Source: CAVTPU01 sp963736695 (GTDB taxonomy: Bacteria; Actinomycetota; Actinomycetes; Mycobacteriales; Micromonosporaceae). Taken from it: a stretch of DNA of 64,000 nucleotides. Every line of letters begins with the position of its first letter. Position 1 is the first letter of the stretch. This document shows positions 42,411 to 50,867 of this stretch, one piece after another. Below the pieces are notes generated by a model, which saw only the letters and a program-made list of their open reading frames with translations, had not been told where the DNA came from and searched no databases. The position numbers were made by a program, and so were the translations under genes. The stretch covers positions 1,550,001 to 1,614,000 of the forward strand of contig CAVTPU010000004.1 in the NCBI GenBank assembly GCA_963736695.1, read 5' to 3'.

Positions 42411-43183
42411 GCCGTTCACGCTGGCTGACGGGCTGGCAAAACCCGATGCCCGGACCCGGCCACGTGGCGCTCGTCTGCGTGCCGCCCGCAGGCGCCGGCT
42501 GTGGCCAATATCGCGCCTGGCAGAGCCAGTTCGACCACACGGTCACCGTGCTCGGCGTCGCTATGCCGGGGCGGGAACATCGGTGGTCCGAACCTCCGCC
42601 CACGGACATGACCGAGGCGACCGCCGCGATCGGCGCCGCCATCGCCGACCAGATCCCATCCCAGGTTCCGGTCGTGCTCTTCGGTCAAAGTTTCGGTGGG
42701 CTCATCGGATATGAGGTGGCCCAATATCTAAGCCAACGGCACGACCGGACCCTCGCCGCTCTCGCCGTCGCCGCGTGCCGCCCCCCGCATCTGTGGGTCG
42801 GAGCCGGGCAGGGGCTCGTCGACGACGACTCGGCGTTGCTCGAACTGCTTGACCTGCGCGCCCTCGACGACGAGGACATCGACGAAGACAGCCGGGAGAT
42901 GCTGCTCGACCTCATGCGTGCCGACGCTCGACTGTCGATGTCCTATCAGGACCCGACGCCCGGACCGCTAACCTGCCCGCTCTCCATCTGGGGCGGCGCC
43001 GACGATCCCATCGTCACCGCCGAGCATCTCGACGGGTGGCGCGACTATGCCGGCGCGGCCGGCTCGCGCCACCGGCAGTTCCCTGGCGGGCATTATTTCA
43101 CCACCCCGCCGACCGAGCCTCTTCTGCTCGAGCTGCGGTCGATTCTGGGCCGGGCACGTGAGCCGGAGAGTGCGACCCGATGA
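42407..43183 (+). CDS. Type II thioesterase
   Basis: 258 aa. CVPPAGAGCGQYRAWQ, the nucleophile GQSFGGLIGYEVAQYL, an acid in WGGADDPIVTAEHLDGW and the late histidine in FPGGHYFTTPP make a complete type II TE (RifR/TycF kind). In A-T/P450 cassettes such a TE frees the hydroxylated amino acid from the carrier. Coupled by ATGA overlaps to the genes on both sides. Confidence 0.92.
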   Translation: MSRSRWLTGWQNPMPGPGHVALVCVPPAGAGCGQYRAWQSQFDHTVTVLGVAMPGREHRWSEPPPTDMTEATAAIGAAIADQIPSQVPVVLFGQSFGGLIGYEVAQYLSQRHDRTLAALAVAACRPPHLWVGAGQGLVDDDSALLELLDLRALDDEDIDEDSREMLLDLMRADARLSMSYQDPTPGPLTCPLSIWGGADDPIVTAEHLDGWRDYAGAAGSRHRQFPGGHYFTTPPTEPLLLELRSILGRAREPESATR

Positions 43184-44397
43184 CGGAGGCCGATGTGTTA
43201 GTCAATCTATTGGACACCGCGCCCTTTGAGAACAACACGTTCTGGTCGACGTTGGCGTGGCTGCGCGAGCACGACCCGGTGCACCGGCACGCTGAACCCG
43301 ACGGGCCCGGCTTCTGGGTCGTCTCCCGCTATCGCGACATTGTCGACGTCTACACCGATCACGAGACATTCAGCTCGCGCTATGGCATGCGGTTGGACAG
43401 CAACACGGCCGCCGTCACCGCCGTCTCCCAACGCATGCTCATCGTCTCGGACCCGCCCGACCACACCCAACTCAAGCGAGTGTTGTCACAGTCATTCGGC
43501 GCCAACGCGATGCCGCGCCTGGAGCCACTCGTACGCGAATCGGTTCGGCAAGTGATCAGTGACGCGGTCGCCGTCGGCGAACTCGACTTCCTCGACGCGG
43601 CCAAGAAAATCCCCAACTATGTCGTCTGCTCCCTCATGGACCTTCCCCGCGCCGACTGGGAATGGATCGGCCAACTCACCACGGAGGCATTCGAAGGCGC
43701 CGACGAGGACGACCGCACGGGCGCGCACGCCGACATCTTCCTCTACTTCAGCGAACTGCTCGCCGAGCGTCGCAAGAATCCGGGCGACGACTTCATCAGC
43801 CACGTCGCACACGAGCGACGCGGCGGCGACCTGCCCGGCGAGGAGCGGGCCCTGACCGACGAGGAGATCATCTTCAACTGCAACGGCGTCCTCGCCGGAG
43901 CCAACGAGACGACCCGCTATTCGGCCTCCGGAGCGGTGCTCGCCTTCATCGAAAACCCCGACCAATGGCGCGCGCTCGCCAGCGGCGACGACACCACGAT
44001 CGCCTCCGCCGGTGAGGAGATTCTGCGCTGGACCACGCCGGGCGTACACGCGATGCGTACGGTCATGAAGACCACCCACATCGGCGACGTTCGCTTCGAG
44101 GTCGGTGACCGCGTCACCGTCTGGAATGTCTCGGCCAATCGCGACGAAACCATCTTTGATCAACCACACCTGTTCCGGGTCGATCGCACACCGAATCGGC
44201 ACATCGCCTTCGGAACCGGCCGGCATCAGTGTCTCGGCGCTCGACTCGCCAGGCTGGAGTTGACCGTGTTCCTGCGGGAACTGGTCGAGCAGGTCGAGTC
44301 GATGAAACTGGTCGCTGAACCGCTATTCAACGCGTCGAACTTCACCTGGGGACTGCGTAGCCTGCCGGTGAGCCTCTCCGCACGGACCCGGCGATGA
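43180..44397 (+). CDS. Cytochrome P450 (second), likely carrier-bound beta-hydroxylase
   Basis: 405 aa. It has a full set of motifs: I-helix VLAGANETTRYS (AG-E-TT), K-helix EEILRW, and heme loop IAFGTGRHQCLGARLARLE. Its position straight after the A-T didomain and TE is that of NikQ/NovI-type enzymes, which hydroxylate the beta-carbon of carrier-bound amino acids. A rare TTA leucine codon lies at residue 7 (43198-43200), which may put the gene under bldA-type control. Overlaps the TE stop and antiporter start by 4 bp each. Confidence 0.92.
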   Translation: MTEADVLVNLLDTAPFENNTFWSTLAWLREHDPVHRHAEPDGPGFWVVSRYRDIVDVYTDHETFSSRYGMRLDSNTAAVTAVSQRMLIVSDPPDHTQLKRVLSQSFGANAMPRLEPLVRESVRQVISDAVAVGELDFLDAAKKIPNYVVCSLMDLPRADWEWIGQLTTEAFEGADEDDRTGAHADIFLYFSELLAERRKNPGDDFISHVAHERRGGDLPGEERALTDEEIIFNCNGVLAGANETTRYSASGAVLAFIENPDQWRALASGDDTTIASAGEEILRWTTPGVHAMRTVMKTTHIGDVRFEVGDRVTVWNVSANRDETIFDQPHLFRVDRTPNRHIAFGTGRHQCLGARLARLELTVFLRELVEQVESMKLVAEPLFNASNFTWGLRSLPVSLSARTRR

Positions 44398-45746
44398 CCG
44401 GCTGGCCCGGACCACCGGCCGTGGCGACCGCCGCGACTCGGGCGATCATCCCCACACTGGCCGCCGATCAGCTGCTCGTCTTTCTCATTCAACTCGGCGT
44501 TCTGCTCGCGATCGCGTTGATCTTCGGACGGCTCGCGCATCGAGTCGGGCTTCCTGCCGTGGTTGGTGAACTATGCGCCGGGGTGCTGGTCGGGCCCACC
44601 GTCCTCGGACAACTCGCGCCCCGGGTCTTCGCCTCGTTCCTGCCACCACGGGCCGACCAGATGCATCTGCTCGACGCCGTTGGCCAGCTTGGGATGCTGC
44701 TCCTCGTGGGCATCGCCGGCATGCACGTCGACCTGCGATTCATCAGACGGCGCAGCACCTCGGTGCTCTCGGTCGGGGCCGGTGCGCTCATCGTTCCGCT
44801 ATTGCTCGGGGTCGTGCTGGGTTTCGCACTGCCGGGCCAATTCGTCGGCTCTGGCGCCGACCGTCCCATCTTCGCCGCGTTTCTCGGTGTGGCGCTGAGC
44901 GTGAGCGCCATTCCCGTCATCGCCAAGACACTGCTCGAGCTCGACCTCATGCGACACGAGGTCGGACAGCTCATCGTCGGAGCCGCGGCGATCGACGACA
45001 TCATCGGCTGGTTCCTCCTGTCGATCGTCGCCTCCGCCGCCTCCGCCACACACCTCGCAGCCGGCCCGGTGCTCCACGGGGTGCTGGCACTGCTCGCGGT
45101 CGCGGTCGCGGCCGTCGTCGTCGTGCGGCCGGTGATGCGGAGGCTGCTGCGCCACGTCGTGCGCTCAAGCGAACCCGGGGTCGTCGTCGCGACCGTCACC
45201 ATCGCGCTGCTGCTGTCGGCCGCCGCGACCCACGCGTTGGGGCTGGAACCGATCCTCGGCACCTTCGTGACAGGAGTCATCATCGGCTCGTCGGGACAGC
45301 TTCGCGAGGAGCATCACCAACCATTGCGGACCTACACCATGATGGTGCTCGCCCCGGTCTTCTTCGTCACGGCCGGGCTGCGCATCGACCTCACGGCACT
45401 GGTCACACCGATGGCCGCGGCGATCGCAGTCCTCGTGGTCGCGGTAGCGATGATCGGCAAGACCGTGGGAGCCTATGCCGGCGCGAGGCTGGCGAAGCTC
45501 GGCCACTGGGAGGGCATCGCTCTCGGCGCGGGCCTCAACGCCCGCGGAATCGTCGAGATCGTCGTCGCGACAGTCGGACTCAATCTTGGAGTCCTGAGTG
45601 GACAGATGTATACCATCATAGTTCTCATGGCCATCGTCACATCGGTCGTCGCGCCACCCACGCTGCGATTCGCCTCCAGCCGCATGCCGACCGTGACCGC
45701 GACGCCCATCTCACGCACACTCACAGCGAAGGGACACGCGAAATGA
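44394..45746 (+). CDS. CPA2-family cation/proton antiporter
   Basis: 450 aa and 12-13 helices. FGRLAHRVGLPAVVGELCAGVLVGPTVLG and LLLVGIAGMHVDLRFI, SVSAIPVIAKTLLELDLM and the AAIDDIIGWFLL double Asp are hallmarks of the Na+/H+ exchanger domain (CPA2, NapA/KefB type). No RCK or Usp domain follows. It is translationally coupled to the P450 and the FAD gene. Such antiporters appear in several antibiotic clusters, where a role in export or self-protection is suspected. Confidence 0.9.
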   Translation: MTGWPGPPAVATAATRAIIPTLAADQLLVFLIQLGVLLAIALIFGRLAHRVGLPAVVGELCAGVLVGPTVLGQLAPRVFASFLPPRADQMHLLDAVGQLGMLLLVGIAGMHVDLRFIRRRSTSVLSVGAGALIVPLLLGVVLGFALPGQFVGSGADRPIFAAFLGVALSVSAIPVIAKTLLELDLMRHEVGQLIVGAAAIDDIIGWFLLSIVASAASATHLAAGPVLHGVLALLAVAVAAVVVVRPVMRRLLRHVVRSSEPGVVVATVTIALLLSAAATHALGLEPILGTFVTGVIIGSSGQLREEHHQPLRTYTMMVLAPVFFVTAGLRIDLTALVTPMAAAIAVLVVAVAMIGKTVGAYAGARLAKLGHWEGIALGAGLNARGIVEIVVATVGLNLGVLSGQMYTIIVLMAIVTSVVAPPTLRFASSRMPTVTATPISRTLTAKGHAK

Positions 45747-47683
45747 CTCACCGGTCGGTGCGCGTCTGCATCGTCGGCGCAGGGCCGCGCGGCTTGTCCG
45801 TTCTCGAACGGATCTGCGCCAACGCCAGCGACACCACAGTGGACGTTCACGTCGTCGATCCCTATCCTCCCGGAGCCGGCAAGGTTTGGCGGGTGGACCA
45901 GGACCGCCATCTCCTCGCGAACACCGTCGCGTCCCAGGTGACCATGTTCACGGATACCACGGTTGAGATGGCCGGGCCGGTCGTGGCCGGCCCGAGCCTG
46001 TCCGAGTGGGCCGAGCTTGTCTCCCACGGTGCGATCTCGGACGAAATCCCCGACTGGGCGCGCGACGAGGCCCATCGAACCGGCCCCAACACCTATCCGA
46101 CGCGGGCCTTCTATGGACACTATCTGCGGTGGGTCTTCCGCCATATCGTGGCGCAGGCCCCCGACAACGTCACCGTCCACTCGCACCTCGCCGAGGTCGT
46201 CGGGGTCTCCGACGACGAACGGGCACAGCGGATCGACCTCTCCGACGGTTCGACGATCGCCGGCGTCGACACGGTCGTTCTGGCACAGGGCCACGTTGGA
46301 GCCGAGGAGACACCGACCGAACGCGACAACGCCGAATTCGCCCGCAGACATCACCTGCGATATGTCGGGCCGGCCAATCCGGCCGACGTCGACCTCTCGT
46401 TCGTCGCCGCCGGGCAGCCCGTCCTCTTGCGCGGCCTGGGCCTGTGCTTCTTCGACTACATGTCCCTTCTCACCGCGGGACGCGGTGGCGCGTTCCGACG
46501 GGATGGCGGTCGACTGGTCTATGAAGCGTCTGGTCTCGAACCACGGATCTATGCCGGCTCACGGCGCGGAGTTCCTTATCATGCGCGGGGCGAAAATCAG
46601 AAGGGCGTCGCGATCCGGCATGTTCCGCTGCTGTTGACACCGACGGTGATCGGCAAGCTGCGTGCCGCCGGGGCCGAGGGCAACGGCATCGACTTCCGCC
46701 ACGAGGTGTGGCCGATGGTCGCCAAGGAAGTCGAGACAGTCTATTACTGCACGCTTCTCGCCGACCTCGGCCACGAAGCCCATGTCGACCGTTTTCGGGC
46801 GGACTTTCTCAATGCCTCCTGGGGCAGCGCGCAGGAGACCGCGGTGCTCGAGGCCTATGACGTGTCGGTCGCCGACCGTTGGAGCTGGCGGCATATCGCC
46901 TGCCCGCACGACGGCAAGCTGTTCGAGACGCCCGCGGCCTTTCATGACTGGCTGCTCGCCTATCTGCGCGACGACATCATGCAGGCGCGCCGAGGAAACG
47001 TGTCGAGTCCGCTCAAGGCCGCGTTGGACGTGCTTCGTGACCTCCGAAACGAGATCCGGCTGATAGTCGACCACAGTGGACTTTCTGGCCAGTCTCATCG
47101 CCGGGATCTCGACGAGTGGTATACCCCTCTCAACGCGTTTCTGTCGATCGGACCGCCGACCGTGCGCACGGAGGAGTTGCTTGCCCTCATCGAGGCCGGT
47201 GTGGTCACCATCATCGGACCGGACTCGGCAATATCGACCGACTCGGCCCGCTCGACCTTCGTCGCCACGTCGCCGGCCGTGTCAGGCTCGCGCGTCGAGG
47301 CGTCGACGCTCATCGAGGCCCACCTCGGCAGCCCCGATCTGCCGCGCACCACCGATTTCTTAATGCGCAGTCTGCACGCCGGCGGGCAGCTCAGCACCCA
47401 CACGATCCCCGATCACGTCAACGGTCACCATCCGACGCCGGGGCTCGCGGTCACGGAACGCCCCTATCACGTCATCGATGCGGCGGGGCGCCCGCACCCA
47501 CGCAGGTTCGCTTTCGGTGTCCCCACCGAGTCGGTGCATTGGGTCACCGCCGCCGGAATCCGACCGGGCGTCAATTCAGTCACCCTCGCCGACGCCGACG
47601 CCATCGCCCGTACGGCGCTGCATGTTCATCACGTTGTGCCGGCCGGCTCGCCGGTCGTCACACGTCTGGCCAGCACCCCATGA
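45743..47683 (+). CDS. FAD/NAD(P)-binding protein (NAD_binding_9 type)
   Basis: 646 aa. The N-terminal Rossmann VCIVGAGPRGLSVLERI, then DPYPPGAGKVWR and LLANTVASQVTMF, AFYGHYLRWVFRHI and the second dinucleotide region VLLRGLGLCFFDYMSLLTAGRGG match the large FAD/NAD(P)-binding family PF13454. The C-terminal third (DEWYTPLNAFLSIGPPTVRTEELLALIEAG) completes the family. The family resembles N-hydroxylating monooxygenases. It is the last gene of the operon, overlaps the antiporter (ATGA) and has a TTA codon at residue 540. A role in N-oxidation or redox tailoring is a guess. Confidence 0.85.
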   Translation: MTHRSVRVCIVGAGPRGLSVLERICANASDTTVDVHVVDPYPPGAGKVWRVDQDRHLLANTVASQVTMFTDTTVEMAGPVVAGPSLSEWAELVSHGAISDEIPDWARDEAHRTGPNTYPTRAFYGHYLRWVFRHIVAQAPDNVTVHSHLAEVVGVSDDERAQRIDLSDGSTIAGVDTVVLAQGHVGAEETPTERDNAEFARRHHLRYVGPANPADVDLSFVAAGQPVLLRGLGLCFFDYMSLLTAGRGGAFRRDGGRLVYEASGLEPRIYAGSRRGVPYHARGENQKGVAIRHVPLLLTPTVIGKLRAAGAEGNGIDFRHEVWPMVAKEVETVYYCTLLADLGHEAHVDRFRADFLNASWGSAQETAVLEAYDVSVADRWSWRHIACPHDGKLFETPAAFHDWLLAYLRDDIMQARRGNVSSPLKAALDVLRDLRNEIRLIVDHSGLSGQSHRRDLDEWYTPLNAFLSIGPPTVRTEELLALIEAGVVTIIGPDSAISTDSARSTFVATSPAVSGSRVEASTLIEAHLGSPDLPRTTDFLMRSLHAGGQLSTHTIPDHVNGHHPTPGLAVTERPYHVIDAAGRPHPRRFAFGVPTESVHWVTAAGIRPGVNSVTLADADAIARTALHVHHVVPAGSPVVTRLASTP

Positions 47684-47714
47684 GGAGACCTCGCGAATGT
47701 GGGTATGTCGCGTG

Positions 47715-47762
47715 ACGCCATCGTCGCGAGGCCGAAGGACCCCGGCCTCGCGACGATGGCGT
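47715..47762. terminator. 20-bp-arm bidirectional terminator at right end of cluster
   Basis: Perfect 20-bp arms (47715-47734 and 47743-47762; core CGCCATCGTCGCGAGGCCG) with an 8-base loop. It ends the rightward operon and also faces the minus-strand NTF2-like gene, a natural cluster boundary. Confidence 0.92.
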
Positions 47763-47812
47763 GGTTCACGCGTCGATGACGTGGCCTCACACGCCGAAGG
47801 CCGGGTCGAGGG

Positions 47813-48178
47813 TCAGGAACCGGTGAGGTTGGGTTGGTCGATTGCCCACAACCAGGTGCCATTCGGCTGCCGACGCGCCACCTCAACCGTGAACGAACCG
47901 CTGACCAGGCGCGACGCCGTCAGCGCGACGTCGGCGTTGATCATCGGTGGTTGCACCGCGCCCGGCGCGAAGCGCACGCCGGACTTCACTACTTCCTCGA
48001 AGGCGGCGCGGATCTCCCGCTGCCCATGTGCCACGGCCCCATTGGGCAGTGCCATGATCGCATCCGGCTCATAGAGCGCCACCAGGCCGTCGACGTCAGC
48101 AGCGTTAAGGCGCTCCACAACCAAATGGTTGAGGTCTTCCGGCCGGGTCGCCCCCGCCCGCACACCGGTCTCCGTCAT
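47813..48178 (-). CDS. NTF2/SnoaL-like protein
   Basis: 121 aa. HLVVERLNAADVDGLVALYEPDAIMALPNG, then GQREIRAAFEEVVKSG and VARRQPNGTWLWAIDQPNL form the cone-shaped NTF2 fold of the DUF4440/SgcJ group. Members can be small enzymes or binding proteins. A GGGGAG site precedes the ATG at 48178. It lies just outside the cluster terminator, so membership in the pathway is doubtful. Confidence 0.85.
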   Translation of the reverse strand: MTETGVRAGATRPEDLNHLVVERLNAADVDGLVALYEPDAIMALPNGAVAHGQREIRAAFEEVVKSGVRFAPGAVQPPMINADVALTASRLVSGSFTVEVARRQPNGTWLWAIDQPNLTGS

Positions 48179-48402
48179 CTGTTCCGACTCCCCTCATCAG
48201 TTCACTCACGTCATCGTGAGGATATGTCGGGGCCGGTTCCGGCATCGGCATAACACACACAATGGCGTGTTCGGCTGGGCTCGTCGCGGTCGCTCTCCCG
48301 TTGTCGGGGTCGGTCTGTGGATGACGGGTGGTCTGGTGTGGTCGTAGTCGGCTAGTCTCATGTTTCGATCTTTTGCCTGGTCGGGATGTGGGGGGTTGGC
48401 GC

Positions 48403-49653
48403 GTGGGTGACGGCATCGCACCAGCGGGTTGGGTCATGAAGGGTTATGCCCCGCCTGGGTCTCCGGCGCATTGGGTTCGTTATGACCTTGCGCAGATGTG
48501 GGAGATGGTCAGGGACGAGGACAGTGAGGTCAATTACCGTCAGCGGGCGGCGTGGTTGCGGATGGCTGATCTGTGCACTGATCAGGCTGATCAGTTGTCG
48601 AAGGCTCTCGCGCAGTTGGTGAGTCGGTGGCCGAACCGGCCGGGTTCGGCGTCGTCGGCGCTGGTCAACCGTCTCACGCCGATGATTCGGTCGATGCGTG
48701 AGCAGGCGGACGCGGCGAAGAACAACGCGCGGGCGTTGGAGAACATTACGAATGTTCTGGTAGCGGCGCGTTCGGAGATCGGGGCGTTGATGGATGAGGC
48801 CCGCCATCTGGCGGGCGTCGAGCGGCAGCTTCAGCCGCAGCGCACGCCGTCGCCGGGTGAGGCTCAGGCTCCGACGCCGTTTGTGTCGTTGACGCCACCG
48901 CCTCATGACTGGCGTGAGCGGATCAATGATCAGGCGCGTGAGGTGATGCGCCGCACCGACGAGATGATCGCCCCCGAACTCCACACCATCACGGTTCCCA
49001 AACGATACGACCCGCAGCCAGGGCACGACGACGGAACAGAACCGCCCAAGCCACCTCCACCGCCACCGCCTGTCGGAGGCGGCTCGTCGTGGGTGTCGCC
49101 CATTCCGCCGTTGGCGTTCGATCCTCCCGAGCCGTTGCCCCTGCCCACCGGTCCGGGCCTGTCGTGGGGGTCTGACGGTGACCCGGTCCTGGCCAGTGGA
49201 CCCGGACTCGCAGGGGCAGGTCTCGGCGGCCCCGGGTCGGTGTTCGCACCAGGCGGTTCGGGGTATTCGTCGCGGGTCGACACTCCCATCGGTTCGGCAC
49301 TGGCCCCCGGTGGTCTCATCGGCGGCCCACCACCCGGGGTGGGATCGGGCCCGAGCGTCGGAACCCGAGCTGGGCAGACCCCACCACCAGGCACGTCGGG
49401 GGCGGGTACGCGGGCGGGCGGACCTGCGGGTGGTGCGCCAATGGGCGCACCGATGGCACCACCACCCCGTCAGGCCGGCACCCCCCACCACATTCCACCC
49501 GCCGGACGACGCGCCACCCCACACTGGCGAAACCGAACCACCCGCGACCCCCACGACCCGTGGGCCGTGCCCGACGGAGTTCCGGCCCTCATCGAACCCG
49601 TGACCGACACCACCGACCACGACCCCGGACCCCACATCGGACCACGCCCATGA
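48403..49653 (+). CDS. PPE/WXG-like protein with proline-rich tail (type VII associated)
   Basis: 416 aa. Residues 25-150 are helical (VRYDLAQMWEMVRDEDSEVNYRQRA, then DQADQLSKALAQLVSRWPNR, and RSMREQADAAKNNARAL), like the helical hairpins of PPE/WXG proteins. From about 150 to the end it is rich in Pro and Gly (a run of eight prolines, many PGG and GPG units), and it finishes with HDPWAVPDGVPALIEP. That ending recurs in proteins encoded next to mycosins. GTG at 48403 is chosen for the G-rich site upstream; 48388 is possible. The mycosin gene overlaps it by 4 bp. Confidence 0.7.
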   Translation: MGDGIAPAGWVMKGYAPPGSPAHWVRYDLAQMWEMVRDEDSEVNYRQRAAWLRMADLCTDQADQLSKALAQLVSRWPNRPGSASSALVNRLTPMIRSMREQADAAKNNARALENITNVLVAARSEIGALMDEARHLAGVERQLQPQRTPSPGEAQAPTPFVSLTPPPHDWRERINDQAREVMRRTDEMIAPELHTITVPKRYDPQPGHDDGTEPPKPPPPPPPVGGGSSWVSPIPPLAFDPPEPLPLPTGPGLSWGSDGDPVLASGPGLAGAGLGGPGSVFAPGGSGYSSRVDTPIGSALAPGGLIGGPPPGVGSGPSVGTRAGQTPPPGTSGAGTRAGGPAGGAPMGAPMAPPPRQAGTPHHIPPAGRRATPHWRNRTTRDPHDPWAVPDGVPALIEPVTDTTDHDPGPHIGPRP

Positions 49654-50756
49654 ACACACCCCGCGTCATCGCCGCGATCATCACCGCACTCACCCTCGCC
49701 ACCACCACCCCCGCAGCGGCCTCCGCAGTCTCGGCCTCGTCTGCCACATCCGGCAGGCAGGACCAGTGGCATCTGAGATATCTCCACATAGCCGAGGCCC
49801 ACCAGCACAGCCAAGGTGAGGGAGTCACCGTCGGTGTCATCGACACCGGCGTCGACACCCGACACCCCGACCTCGCCGGCACCGTCACCGCCGGCATCGA
49901 CTACACCACATATCCGTCGACCGACACGCTGACCGACACGGACGGACACGGCACCGCCATGGCCGGACTCATCGCCGCTCACGGCGACGCCACCGGCATC
50001 GCCCCCAAAGCCACAATCGTCGCCGCACGCGACACACTCAACACAGTCGGATATGGCATCGGAGCCGAGCAGGCCATCGACTGGGCCGTCGACCACGGCG
50101 CCACCGTGCTCTGCCTCGCCTTCGGAGGCAAAGACGACACCCAACGTCGCAGAGCCGTCGACCGGGCCATCGCCCACGACGTCGTCATCGTCGCCGCCGT
50201 CGGCAACAACCCCCTGATCCCCGGATACATCTACCCCGCCGCCTACCCCGGAGTCATCGGAGCCGCCGGCATTGACAAAAACGGCGACCACGCCACGATC
50301 TCCGTCACCGGACCACAAACCCTGCTCGCCGCACCCGCCGTCGACATCACCTCAACCGGACTGCACGGCGGCTACCGCCACGGAACCGGAACCAGCGACG
50401 CCACCGCCATCATCGCCGGCGCCGCAGCCCTCATCCGCTCCCGATATCCCCACCTCACCGCACCCCAGGTCATCAACCAACTCACCACCACCGCCGACGA
50501 CAAAGGCCCACCCGGACGAGACAACCAATACGGACACGGCGTCATCAACATCGTCCGCGCACTCACCACCACACCCCCCACACCCCAACCCACCGACAAT
50601 CAGACCGACAACGCCAACGACATCGACACCACCCAACCAGGCAAACCCAACCTCTGGCTCATCGCCGGCGCCGTCGCACTCACCATCATCATCGTCCCCA
50701 CCCTCATGACCATCGCCACCCGACGCCGACAACACACCGACGAGCCCGACCAGTGA
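49650..50756 (+). CDS. Mycosin-type subtilisin protease (MycP-like)
   Basis: 368 aa. An N-terminal signal peptide (AAIITALTLATTTPAAASA) leads to an S8 domain: catalytic Asp in GVIDTGVDTRHPDLAG, His in DGHGTAMAGLIAA, and Ser in GTGTSDATAIIAG. A linker of PTP and TDN residues ends in one membrane helix (LWLIAGAVALTIIIVPTLMTIA) and a short basic tail. This is the architecture of MycP, the membrane-anchored protease of ESX/type VII systems. No EccB-E or EsxA/B genes lie in the window. ATGA overlap with the PPE-like gene. Confidence 0.9.
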   Translation: MNTPRVIAAIITALTLATTTPAAASAVSASSATSGRQDQWHLRYLHIAEAHQHSQGEGVTVGVIDTGVDTRHPDLAGTVTAGIDYTTYPSTDTLTDTDGHGTAMAGLIAAHGDATGIAPKATIVAARDTLNTVGYGIGAEQAIDWAVDHGATVLCLAFGGKDDTQRRRAVDRAIAHDVVIVAAVGNNPLIPGYIYPAAYPGVIGAAGIDKNGDHATISVTGPQTLLAAPAVDITSTGLHGGYRHGTGTSDATAIIAGAAALIRSRYPHLTAPQVINQLTTTADDKGPPGRDNQYGHGVINIVRALTTTPPTPQPTDNQTDNANDIDTTQPGKPNLWLIAGAVALTIIIVPTLMTIATRRRQHTDEPDQ

Positions 50757-50789
50757 GGCTGAACCGCCGAGCTGATCACACATCACCCC

Positions 50790-50813
50790 TTGACATCTAT
50801 CCTTTTAGATGTC
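50790..50813 (+). promoter_or_regulatory. -35 element within an inverted repeat
   Basis: TTGACA (50790-50795) overlaps the inverted repeat GACATCT-N8-AGATGTC (50792-50798 with 50807-50813), about 55 bp upstream of the DUF3103 gene start. It is a likely repressor or activator site, or alternatively a weak terminator of the mycosin gene. Confidence 0.5.
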
Positions 50814-50867
50814 TCACTCAGGCGAAGGAGTCGAGCGTCACTCCCTCCACACGGTGAAGGAGTCCAC

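Noticed and set aside
47813..48178. NTF2/SnoaL-like gene as a cluster enzyme
   Set aside because: It lies beyond a 20-bp-arm terminator and on the opposite strand; possible but unsupported.
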